In this document: positions 1 to 5,695 of the stretch, piece by piece
Numbering within the stretch: the stretch's first letter is position 1
How the letters are laid out: every line of letters begins with the position of its first letter
DNA from: JBGPIK01 sp041484845
GTDB taxonomy: Bacteria; Desulfobacterota; Binatia; UBA9968
Assembly: GCA_041484845.1 (NCBI GenBank)
Contig: JBGPIK010000276.1
Location: forward strand, 1-9,258
DNA: 9,258 nucleotides
Direction: 5' to 3'
The notes under the pieces: generated by a model
What the model saw: only the letters and a program-made list of their open reading frames with translations
Told to the model about the DNA's origin: nothing
Databases searched by the model: none
Translations under genes and position numbers: made by a program

Positions 1-298
1 ACGCAATGCTTTGCGAGCAAACTCGGTAAGTTGTGCCGCACAGTGGCAGTGGTTGAGTTTGTCCCGCTTGTGCGGGCGGATGGGAAGACATCTGAGTTTC
101 TCAATGAGTGGCCAATGGAACGCCCCAAGGACTGGATTGAATTCGTAAACGGATTGGGGAGCGAATCTCAGTTGGATCCTGCGTTCCAGTGCACAAAGAG
201 GTCGGCCCTTCGGAAGCGAAGATTGGGTGATCACAATCGCAAAACAACTTGGGCTTGAATCGACAATGCATTTCCGTGGTCGTCCGAAGCGAACATGA
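1..298 (+). pseudogene. Decayed 3' part of a REP-associated tyrosine transposase (RAYT, Y1_Tnp family)
   Basis: RAYT proteins are IS200/IS605-like Y1 transposases that act on REP-type repeats. Only the C-terminal third is in the window. Reading frame 2 gives RNALRANSVSCAAQWQW, which resembles the conserved RAYT stretch normally written ERNALRA..LV..AE.W.WSS. Around position 65-90 the homology moves to frame 1 (NEWPMERPKDWIEFVN), and near 175-185 it returns to frame 2 (QRGRPFGSEDWV, then GLESTM and RGRPKRT before TGA at 296-298). This is the typical RAYT ending of WP..RP.DW...VN, RGRPFG..W and RGRPK. Two compensating frameshifts make it non-functional. The catalytic HUH and tyrosine region would lie left of the window and cannot be judged. 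Related tails recur at 4925-5147 and 5421-5645, with a scrap near 3350. Confidence 0.75.
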
Positions 299-446
299 AA
301 AGACTCCTTTTCCCCGGATTGCAGCCGTACTGGCGCACGGACTCGTAAAAGAGGGTGAAGTACCACAGCGTGATTATTGAGCTAGCGATCCGAAGAAAAC
401 GGAATTTTGACCTCGACCCGGATCAACACACATACAAGGAGTAGTC

Positions 447-779
447 ATGGCAAAAGCAAAGAGGAAAGCGACAGCGGATGCCGTTGAAATTCTCCACCGA
501 CGCTACTATGCAGGCAAGCCCCAGCGACTCGTGGCTCTGGAACAAGCACGAGCCAACGACCACGTCGCTCGCAAGCTAACCGCACTGAGAATTGCGAACG
601 GCCTAAGCCAACGTCAATTGGCAAAACTCATCGGAACCACAGCGTCAGTCATTTGTCGTCTTAAAGACGCTAACTACGAGGGCCATTCCCTGGCGATGCT
701 TAATCGAATCGCTGCGGCCTTGAACCAGCGTGTTGAGATTCGTTTTGTGCCTACAGAACGACGCTTGTGTTCCGCATAA
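447..779 (+). CDS. XRE-family (HigA-like) helix-turn-helix antitoxin or regulator, apparently orphan
   Basis: The predicted 110-aa cytoplasmic DNA-binding protein has a basic N-terminus (residues 1-10), a helical linker (DAVEILHRRYYAGKPQRL, 11-28) and an XRE helix-turn-helix at about 43-97. Within it, GLSQRQLAKLIGTTASVICR is the helix-turn-helix core, followed by YEGHSLAMLNRIAAALNQ. The ending VEIRFVP is typical of XRE antitoxins paired with RelE/HigB toxins. The ATG at 447 has a good Shine-Dalgarno, AAGGAG, 7 nt upstream. No toxin gene lies upstream, where a RAYT relic ends 149 bp before, or downstream, where the next gene is a cation transporter. It may therefore be orphaned or act as a plain repressor. 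Its last 81 bp plus about 53 bp of 3' flank are duplicated at 4731 and 5227. Family confidence is high; the role is inferred. Confidence 0.8.
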   Translation: MAKAKRKATADAVEILHRRYYAGKPQRLVALEQARANDHVARKLTALRIANGLSQRQLAKLIGTTASVICRLKDANYEGHSLAMLNRIAAALNQRVEIRFVPTERRLCSA

Positions 780-832
780 TTCCGACCAATCGTGCAAGCA
801 AGTGGAAATGATTCCTCTGGAGAATTCGCGCG
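699..832 (+). repeat. Copy A of the XRE-tail repeat
   Basis: From CTTAATCGAATCG (codons for LNRI of the XRE gene) through its stop and on to GGAGAATTCGC near 832, this stretch matches 4731-4863 and 5227-5359 with only scattered differences. Similarity starts and stops abruptly. Upstream of 699 only this copy carries the rest of the XRE gene, and after 832 only copies B and C continue into the RAYT-tail segment. It is therefore the apparent source or parental end of the chimeric repeats near the PARIS-like operon. Confidence 0.8.
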
Positions 833-980
833 TGAATTGAAGAGGCTTCGTTATAAGCTAAAAGCGGACGCGACCCCTTTTGCACTTTGTCCAAACCTCC
901 GAACCGCTTACCAATCTTAACGCACTCCTGAGTCAAGATTCGACCTGGAGAGCAGCGGATATTTGTGCGATGGTGTCACG

Positions 981-1598
981 ATGACCGGACATAAAAAGGC
1001 ACTCATCGCCGAGTATTTTACCGTAGCATGGAACATCCTCGAGGGCCTGATTGCGATCGCTGCGGGCGTCGTGGCCGGTTCCATCGCATTGGTCGGATTT
1101 GGCCTCGACAGCTATGTGGAAGTCGCTTCCGGATTGATACTGGTTTGGCGTCTCCGCAAGCATGAGTTGAGTGACGATGAAGAAGAGGCGGCTGCGGAGA
1201 AAAAGGCGATTCTCTTCGTCGGCGTCACTTTTATTTTGTTGGCGCTTTACGTTACCTATGAATCCGGTAAAAAACTTTTCTTTCACGAGCGGCCGGATGA
1301 AAGCCTTGTGGGAATCCTTTTGGCGATCGTCTCATTGATCGTAATGCCGTTTTTGGCATCGTATAAGAAAAAAATTGCCGCTGAAATTAAAAGTCGCGCG
1401 TTACGGGCGGACGCATTAGAGACCCTCGCGTGTTCCTACCTTTCGCTTACGCTCTTCCTAGGATTAGGAGCGAACGCGTTGTTCGGCTGGTGGTGGGCCG
1501 ATCCGATCGCAGCCCTGGCTATGGTTTATTTTCTCATCCGAGAAGGCCGAGAAGCGATCGAAGAGGGCCGCGAAGGTGAAGAAGCAAGCAGGCAGTAA
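981..1598 (+). CDS. Short cation diffusion facilitator (CDF)-like transporter, membrane domain only
   Basis: Probable divalent-cation transporter of the inner membrane, 205 aa from ATG 981. About six hydrophobic segments are visible at roughly 12-32, 33-56, 78-95, 108-127, 148-168 and 172-187. The pattern follows the CDF membrane domain: EYFTVAWN in TM1, GFGLDSYVEVASG in TM2, ADALETLACSYLS at TM5 and ADPIAALAM at TM6. Canonical CDF metal sites are (H/D)xxxD pairs in TM2 and TM5. Here the TM2 pair is D43/E47, and TM5 offers D144, E147 and C151. The cytoplasmic C-terminal domain of about 80-100 residues is absent; the protein ends in a charged tail, EAIEEGREGEEASRQ. A TTG at 963 would add six residues, but its nearest GGAG lies about 14 nt away, so ATG 981 is preferred although its own RBS is weak. 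It stands alone and faces the solute-binding protein gene. Confidence 0.8.
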   Translation: MTGHKKALIAEYFTVAWNILEGLIAIAAGVVAGSIALVGFGLDSYVEVASGLILVWRLRKHELSDDEEEAAAEKKAILFVGVTFILLALYVTYESGKKLFFHERPDESLVGILLAIVSLIVMPFLASYKKKIAAEIKSRALRADALETLACSYLSLTLFLGLGANALFGWWWADPIAALAMVYFLIREGREAIEEGREGEEASRQ

Positions 1599-1732
1599 AA
1601 GCTAGCAACCGAGGGTATTACAACTGTTCGCGCTTAGCATCGCCTTGGACTTCCAATAAGAAACAGATCGGGCGCATCGCGTCGCCGGAGAGTATCGTAC
1701 AAAAGCGGCGTGTTACTCTAAAGTGAATCTTT
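1599..1732. other. Intergenic gap between convergent genes
   Basis: This 134-bp gap separates the stop of the CDF-like gene (plus) from the stop of the solute-binding protein gene (minus). I see no convincing GC-rich hairpin followed by a T-run on either strand, so no intrinsic terminator is called, and no small gene. Confidence 0.5.
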
Positions 1733-2746
1733 TCATTTTACACCGTACGTGCTGAAGAGCCGATCGATGAAGCCGCTCTCGTCCAGCTTTCGCAAGATGC
1801 GATCATCGATCAGCTCCTCAACCTTAACATTCCCAAGCTTCGGATTTCCGATCTTCATAAGACGCTGCATGTTGCGCAGCCCTTCCACGGAAGGAAAGGG
1901 CTTTCTCTCCAATGTCAAGAGATCCTGATAACCTTCTTCAGCCTCGGCCGGATCGGAAATCTTAAGGTACTTCATAATCGTTTTCGTAACAGCGGGCTTG
2001 TTCTTTGGGCTCAAGATAAACGCAATGGCCTCCACCAGTCCTTTGAGAACACCTTCCACTGCCTCCGGATGCTCTCGTATAAATGCGCTCTTCAGCACCA
2101 GCCCCAGACCGATATAAGGTATGTTGGCCTGGTTAAGGTGCGCCAAAATCACAAATCCCTTTTGTTGGAGCCTCCGGCTGAAGACACCATCGAGCGCAGC
2201 CGCATCGATTCGACCGGTCTCCAGCGCCTGCGTCAAGACTCTCTGGTCTCCGACTTGAAGAATGTTGATGTTGTCCCGCTGCGGCTCCAGTCCCAAATGT
2301 TCAAGGCCGAGTATGGCCCCCATCCATAACCCAGCCCCGAAGACCTGGATTCCAAAGCGCTTGCCTCGAAGATCCCTGGGGCTTTTAATGCTCGGCACCG
2401 CTACTAGATCATAACCGACCCTGGCGTTCAGGGCGGCAACCATTTTCACGTCGAGTCCTCCCGCGGCCGCGCCCAATAACGTGCTCCCCGACGTGTAGCC
2501 GATCTGGATTTCTCCTGTGCTGATGCCGCCGATAGTGACTTGAGTCTGCCGGACTAAAATGATCTCGGCATCAACTCCGTTCTTGGCAAAGAAGTTCTGC
2601 TCCTGGGCGATCCAGAGGGGGGCGATGCGCGCGTTCAGAGCGCCGTGAGCCATAGCGACCTTCGGCCGAATTGCGGCCGCATCGCTGCAAACGCCATGAG
2701 ATACAACCGCCAGCATCGTGGCGATCAGAGCAGCCAATTTTAGCAT
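1733..2746 (-). CDS. ABC transporter substrate-binding protein, NMT1/THI5-SsuA-like
   Basis: A predicted periplasmic binding protein of 337 aa. The start at 2746 is set by GGAGG at 2751-2755, 4 nt upstream, and by an immediate signal peptide (MLKLAALIATMLAVVSHGVC, cleavage likely near SDAAA). The reading frame stays open 99 codons further upstream, but that stretch has no signal or domain. The mature protein has the NMT1/SsuA fold pattern: APLWIAQEQNFFAKNGVDAE near the N-terminus, then ISTGEIQIGYTSGSTLLGAAAGG, then SPRDLRGKRFGIQVFGAG at the hinge, and GRIDAAALDG. Family members bind nitrate, sulfonates, taurine, pyrimidine precursors or aromatics; the ligand here cannot be read from sequence. 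No permease or ATPase gene is adjacent, as often happens with orphan members in soil lineages. A truncated paralogue is divergently encoded at 3027. Confidence 0.85.
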   Translation of the reverse strand: MLKLAALIATMLAVVSHGVCSDAAAIRPKVAMAHGALNARIAPLWIAQEQNFFAKNGVDAEIILVRQTQVTIGGISTGEIQIGYTSGSTLLGAAAGGLDVKMVAALNARVGYDLVAVPSIKSPRDLRGKRFGIQVFGAGLWMGAILGLEHLGLEPQRDNINILQVGDQRVLTQALETGRIDAAALDGVFSRRLQQKGFVILAHLNQANIPYIGLGLVLKSAFIREHPEAVEGVLKGLVEAIAFILSPKNKPAVTKTIMKYLKISDPAEAEEGYQDLLTLERKPFPSVEGLRNMQRLMKIGNPKLGNVKVEELIDDRILRKLDESGFIDRLFSTYGVK

Positions 2747-3026
2747 CCTGCCTCCATGGCCTCTTCGGTATGGCTGTTGCCGCTCGATCCTTCTTTGCCC
2801 AATGGCAATAACAAGATTCGCGCCGCTGATGCTCACACTTGACGCGGGAGAAGTCAACCTACAAATTGTGGCGGAGATTTCACTGTCAGTCCGTGTCAGC
2901 GAGTCTCTGTCAGTTTTGCAGCGTGCGTGTCCCACACGATTTTTTGCTTTTCTTCGTTCCGCGAGGTTGATATGCAGTCCAGTGGTTACGGGTTGGTCGA
3001 TCCTCAAGCCAAAAACGGTGTCTGCT
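2747..3026. promoter_or_regulatory. Divergent intergenic region with three TGTCAG direct repeats
   Basis: This 280-bp region lies between the divergent binding-protein genes and should contain the promoters for both. It holds three copies of TGTCAG in the same orientation at 2884-2889, 2894-2899 and 2908-2913, spaced 10 and 14 bp. They could be half-sites for a regulator bound on one DNA face, or chance. No confident -35/-10 pair is called. Open frames crossing it on both strands look like chance extensions, because the signal peptides begin only at 2746 and 3027. Confidence 0.35.
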
Positions 3027-3314
3027 ATGATCTGCCTCCCCACTTCGACAAAACGTCCTCTCCCGCTTCAGCTTTGTTTGGCGGCCGTTCTAGTTGCCTA
3101 TGCAGTTCTATCAGAGAATAATGCCAGCCAAGCCGCCTCTCCAGCAACCCGAGTTGCGATCGCCTATCCGAATGCAACCCCGAGAGTCGCACCTCTTTGG
3201 ATCGCCGAGGACTTAGACTTTTTTGGCAAGTATGGACTGCGGGCACAAGTTGTCTTGGTGCGCAACAACCAAATGCTTAGCGCTGGTCTCGCCGCAGGTT
3301 GCGTATTCCGCTGA
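3027..3314 (+). pseudogene. Truncated paralogue of the NMT1/SsuA-like substrate-binding protein (N-terminal fragment)
   Basis: From ATG 3027 the frame encodes a signal peptide (hydrophobic core LQLCLAAVLVAYAVL, small residues near NASQAAS). It continues RVAIAYPNATPRVAPLWIAE and FFGKYGLRAQVVLVRNNQM, which is clearly homologous to residues of the neighbouring intact protein (APLWIAQ, FFAKNGVDAEIILVR). Homology ends at GLAAG near 3298. The intact paralogue goes on to EIQIGYTSG, while this one reads CVFR and stops at 3312-3314. About 90 of some 335 residues remain, so no ligand-binding domain can form. The break lies immediately before a GC-rich hairpin and a RAYT-tail scrap, which suggests loss of the 3' part by recombination or insertion. 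Confidence 0.7.
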
Positions 3315-3317
3315 AAT

Positions 3318-3346
3318 CGGCCGGTGATTCCGGAGCAAACCGGCCG
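3318..3346. repeat. GC-rich perfect hairpin at the truncation junction
   Basis: CGGCCGGT at 3318-3325 and ACCGGCCG at 3339-3346 form an 8-bp perfect stem around a 13-nt loop. There is no T-run on either side, so it is not a typical intrinsic terminator. It lies just after the end of homology in the truncated binding-protein gene and just before a RAYT-tail scrap. This fits a mobile-element remnant or a REP-like hairpin. Confidence 0.5.
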
Positions 3347-3349
3347 GGT

Positions 3350-3381
3350 CGGAGCGAACCGAACATGAAAAGACTGCTATT
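3350..3381 (+). repeat. Short RAYT-tail scrap (copy D)
   Basis: The stretch GAACATGAAAAGACT and its neighbours at about 3361-3376 match the end of the RAYT relic at 291-305, which covers the last codons, the TGA and the following bases. Shorter matches occur at copies B and C. Only about 20-30 bp are similar, so this is suggestive rather than certain. It lies between the broken binding-protein gene and the TPR gene. Confidence 0.4.
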
Positions 3382-3386
3382 CGCTT

Positions 3387-4451
3387 TCATCGGGTGATTG
3401 AACGTATACGAGCCGCGCGTATCTCCACTGATTTGGCATCCTCGGCGCGACCGATTTTCCGATAGAGTACGGCCATGTTCTCAAGGATCGTCGCCACATT
3501 GGGATGCTCCGGGCCAAAGACCTTCTCCATGATCGCGAGCGAGCGGTTGTAAAGCGGCTCGGCCTCTGTGTACCGGCCTTGGGTTTCGTACAGCAACGCA
3601 AGGTTATGCAGGCTCGTTGCCACAGCGGGATGGTCCGGGCCGAAGGCTTTCTCTCTGATTGTCAGCGAACGCTTGAAGAGCGGCTCGGCCTCCGTGTACC
3701 GGCGTTGGGTTTCATACAGCGACGCGAGGTTGTGCAGGCTCATGGCCACGGCGGGATGGTCCGGGCCGAAGGCTTTCTCCCGGATTGCCAGCGAGCGCTT
3801 GTAGAGCGGCTCGGCCTGCATGTACCGGCGTTGGGTTTCATACAGCAACGCAAGGTTATGCAGGCTCGTCGCCACAGCGGGATGGTTCGGGCCGAAGGCT
3901 TTCTCCCGGATCGTCAGCGAGCGCTTGTAGAGCGGCTCGGCCTGTGCGTATTTGGCTTGGGTTATATACAGCAACGCGAGGTTGTTCAGGCTTGTCGCCA
4001 CATCGGGATGCTCGGGGCCAAAGGCCTTCTCGCTGATCGCTAGTGAGCGCTTGTAGAGCGGCTCGGCCTGTGCGTACTTGGCTTGGCTGCGGTAGAGCTC
4101 AGCGAGGTTGTTCAAACTCGTGGCCACAGCGGGATGGTTCGGGCCGAAGGCTTTCTCCCGGATCGCCAGCGAGCGCTTGTAGAGCGGCTCGGCCTGTGCG
4201 TATTTGGCTTGGGTTATATACAGCAACGCGAGGTTGTTCAGGCTTGTCGCCACCGTGGGATGGTTAGGCCCCACCGCTTTCTCAGCCACATCAAGCGCCT
4301 TCTTTGCTAACGCCAGCGCGCGGTCGTAGTGGCCTTTCTGGTAGAGCGACATCACCTCCGCATTGAGCTTCTCCGGCTCGCTGACTTGCGCATGGGCGGA
4401 CGCAGCCGCTCGGCATAAGAGGAGGAGGAATACGCTCACTCGTGTTTTCAT
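3387..4451 (-). CDS. Exported tetratricopeptide-repeat protein (TPR_12 / kinesin-light-chain-like)
   Basis: A 354-aa protein. ATG 4451 is chosen because GAGG lies 6 nt upstream (4458-4461) and a signal peptide follows at once (MKTRVSVFLLLLCRAAASAHAQ, cleavage likely after AHA). The rest is a TPR solenoid: an N-terminal degenerate repeat (KGHYDRALALAKKALD), six 42-residue repeats with the pattern VATSLNNLALLY / AQAEPLYKRSLAIREKAFGP, and a partial C-terminal repeat ending IRAARIRSITR. These 42-residue repeats with the EKAFGP.HP linker are the kinesin-light-chain-like TPR_12 type, which bind peptides or partner proteins. No enzymatic domain is fused. The open frame continues upstream to 4889, but that part runs over transposon-repeat sequence and has no recognisable domain. 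The partner is unknown; the predicted location is periplasmic or extracellular. Confidence 0.85.
   Translation of the reverse strand: MKTRVSVFLLLLCRAAASAHAQVSEPEKLNAEVMSLYQKGHYDRALALAKKALDVAEKAVGPNHPTVATSLNNLALLYITQAKYAQAEPLYKRSLAIREKAFGPNHPAVATSLNNLAELYRSQAKYAQAEPLYKRSLAISEKAFGPEHPDVATSLNNLALLYITQAKYAQAEPLYKRSLTIREKAFGPNHPAVATSLHNLALLYETQRRYMQAEPLYKRSLAIREKAFGPDHPAVAMSLHNLASLYETQRRYTEAEPLFKRSLTIREKAFGPDHPAVATSLHNLALLYETQGRYTEAEPLYNRSLAIMEKVFGPEHPNVATILENMAVLYRKIGRAEDAKSVEIRAARIRSITR
3499..4254. repeat. Six tandem 126-bp units within the TPR gene
   Basis: A shared anchor (GGGATGGT..GGGCC and variants) recurs at 3499, 3625, 3751, 3877, 4003, 4129 and 4255, exactly 126 bp apart, which is the DNA form of the 42-residue TPR. 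Two non-adjacent units, 3877-4001 and 4129-4253, match at 124 of 125 positions. The only difference is at 3914/4166, giving Thr versus Ala. The other units are more diverged, so this pair reflects a recent 252-bp duplication or gene conversion. Confidence 0.9.
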
Positions 4452-4730
4452 CGACCGCCTCAACCTATGCCCGATGTCCAGTTTATTTTCAATGAGAGAA
4501 AATCGACGAATGAAGTTAGTCGTTTCCGCTTTTGGGACACTCACTGTGAGAATCCGGTGATTGCTGTTAAAAAACGGCCTCGTTATTTGCCCCAGCATCG
4601 ACGATCTCGATCTGATCCTCACCTCGGGTATCCCCCCCTCGATACACGGTTGATCGATTTCTTGTTGCTCCGTAAAATAGGTCGCTGCTGTACCGTCTGG
4701 ATCCGCCGATGCCGGTACTCGGGATGTCTC
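4452..4730. other. Upstream region of the TPR gene, no gene recognised
   Basis: This 279-bp stretch lies between the TPR start codon and repeat copy B and should hold the TPR promoter. A weak minus-strand match TTGAAA, 17 bp, CATAGG lies about 4470-4498, too poor to call alone. The open frames crossing it on both strands show no domain, no signal peptide and no good ribosome binding site, and are treated as chance. Confidence 0.45.
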
Positions 4731-4811
4731 CTTAATCGAATCGCCGCGGCCTTGAACCAGCGTGTTGAGATTCGTTTTGTACCGGCAGAACGGCGCTTGC
4801 GTTCCGCATAA
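4731..4811 (+). pseudogene. 3' fragment of the XRE antitoxin gene (copy B)
   Basis: The last 27 codons of the XRE gene at 447-779 are repeated here with the frame intact: LNRIAAALNQRVEIRFVPAE, then RRLRSA and stop at 4809-4811. The helix-turn-helix is missing, so no DNA-binding protein can be made. The frame happens to be open further upstream, but without a recognisable domain. Confidence 0.75.
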
Positions 4812-4924
4812 TTCCGACCAATCGTGCAGGCAAGTGGAAATGATTCCTCTGGAGAATTCGCAACTGCGCCGATTTCCAAAGATAGTCAATTTGTAAAAAT
4901 CCTGACCCTGGCACCCTGACCCGG

Positions 4925-5147
4925 GAGAAGGAAAGACATCTGAGTTTCTAAATGTTGGCCGATGGAACGACCCAAGGACTGGATTGAATCCGTGACCGGA
5001 TCGGAGAGTGAATCTGAGTTGGACGACCGTAGTTCAAGTGTGCAACGCGGTCGGCCCTTCGGAAGCGAAGATGGGGTGATCCAAATCGCAAAACAACTCG
5101 GGCTTTAATCGACGATGAATTACTGTGGTCGGCCGAAGCGAACATGA
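4925..5147 (+). pseudogene. RAYT C-terminal fragment (copy B)
   Basis: This resembles the RAYT tail at 87-298. It encodes, in shifting frames, RPKDWIESV, then SSVQRGRPFGSED, then CGRPKRT and TGA at 5145-5147. It carries small indels relative to the other copies and an in-frame TAA at the codon after GL, where copy A reads GLES. The catalytic Y1 domain is wholly absent, so this is a fossil. Confidence 0.65.
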
Positions 5148-5195
5148 AAAAACCCGCTCAATGGTGCTGGCGATCGTGAGTCCGAGCGCCATCAA

Positions 5196-5216
5196 GATAC
5201 AAGACCTGACCCTCAC
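5196..5216. repeat. CAAGACCTGACCCT motif between repeat copies
   Basis: The motif at about 5200-5213 resembles the AAGACCTGACCCC-type short sequences I recall often accompanying RAYT/Y1 transposase genes, and the CTGACCCT motifs inside copies B and C (around 4902 and 5398). It lies in the spacer between copies B and C. Calling it a transposase recognition repeat is from memory and unverified. Confidence 0.3.
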
Positions 5217-5226
5217 CACTCTTCTG

Positions 5227-5307
5227 CTTAATCGAATCGCCGCGGCCTTGAACCAGCGTGTTGAGATTCGTTTTGTACCGGCAGAACAACGCTTGCGTTC
5301 CGCATAA
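5227..5307 (+). pseudogene. 3' fragment of the XRE antitoxin gene (copy C)
   Basis: The 27-codon tail is in frame (LNRIAAALNQRVEIRFVPAE, QRLRSA, stop 5305-5307) and differs from copy B by one residue (QR instead of RR). There is no helix-turn-helix and no ribosome binding site, so it is not expected to make a regulator. Confidence 0.75.
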
Positions 5308-5420
5308 TTCCGACCAATCGTGCAGGCAAGTGGAAATGACTCGTCTGGAGAATTCGCAACTGCGCCGATTTCCAAAGATAGTTAACTTGTAAAATTCTGA
5401 CCCTGGCGTCGCGACCCGGG

Positions 5421-5645
5421 CGAAGGGAATACATCTGATTTTCCCAATGACTAGCCAATGGGACGCCCCAAGGACTGGATTGACTTCGTGAACAGATCGG
5501 AGAGCGAATCTGAGTTGGACGACCTCCGTTCAAGTGCGTAGCGAGGGGTCGGCTCTTCGGAAGCGAGGATTGGGTGATCAAAATCGGAAAACAACTTGGG
5601 CTTAAATCGACGATGAATTCCTGTGGTTGTCCGAAGCGAGCATAA
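5421..5645 (+). pseudogene. RAYT C-terminal fragment (copy C)
   Basis: It matches the RAYT tail: GRPKDWIDFVNRSESESEL, then a shifted frame through EDWVIKIGKQLGL and the terminal CPKRA with stop TAA at 5643-5645. GRPFG is degraded, and an in-frame TAA follows GL as in copy B. That shared stop supports B and C deriving from one earlier copy. Non-functional. Confidence 0.65.
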
Positions 5646-5695
5646 AAAGACCCCTTTTTCCGCCGTCCGGTTTGATCATCTGCCGTTCACCTGAT

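Larger units (their letters stand above)
4731..5157 (+). repeat. Chimeric repeat copy B: XRE tail joined to RAYT tail
   Basis: The unit has three parts: (i) 4731-4863, matching the XRE gene tail and its flank at 699-832; (ii) 4864-4926, absent from copy A, carrying CTGACCCTG and CCTGACCCG motifs; (iii) about 4927-5157, matching the RAYT tail at 87-305. Copy C at 5227 has the same three parts in the same order, so the internal junctions formed before the unit was duplicated. In copy A the order is the reverse, RAYT tail first and XRE gene second. No obvious terminal inverted repeats are seen. Confidence 0.8.
5227..5660 (+). repeat. Chimeric repeat copy C: XRE tail joined to RAYT tail
   Basis: This has the same three-part structure as copy B, starting at the same base of the XRE gene (CTTAATCG) 496 bp downstream of copy B's start. 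Its right end extends further into homology with copy A (CCTTTTTCC near 5652-5660 versus 304-312). It stops about 35 bp short of the end of the PARIS-like operon. Copies B and C are closer to each other than to copy A in the XRE tail (for example GTACCGGCAGAAC in both, against GTGCCTACAGAAC in A). Confidence 0.8.

Noticed and set aside
299..446. Possible toxin remnant upstream of the orphan XRE gene
   Set aside because: One frame reads IAAVLAHGLVKEGEVPQRDY before a stop, but I cannot match it to a RelE/HigB toxin; too short to call.
933..1286. Minus-strand 117-aa open frame opposite the CDF-like gene
   Set aside because: It is antisense to a clear membrane protein, with no domain and no ribosome binding site.
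2747..3043. Ninety-nine-codon N-terminal extension of the solute-binding protein
   Set aside because: The signal peptide begins at 2746 directly after GGAGG; the extension has no recognisable features.
3499..4254. Regular 126-bp periodicity as a possible CRISPR or satellite array
   Set aside because: The period equals 42 codons and the minus frame reads through as TPR units, so it is coding repeat structure. There are no short repeats separated by unique spacers.
3504..4310. Several plus-strand open frames opposite the TPR gene
   Set aside because: They are antisense shadows of the 126-bp repeat, with arginine- and alanine-rich repetitive translations and no start signals.
4452..4889. Upstream extension of the TPR frame to 4889
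   Set aside because: It runs over the XRE-tail repeat on the opposite strand and has no domain. A signal peptide and a ribosome binding site fix the start at 4451.
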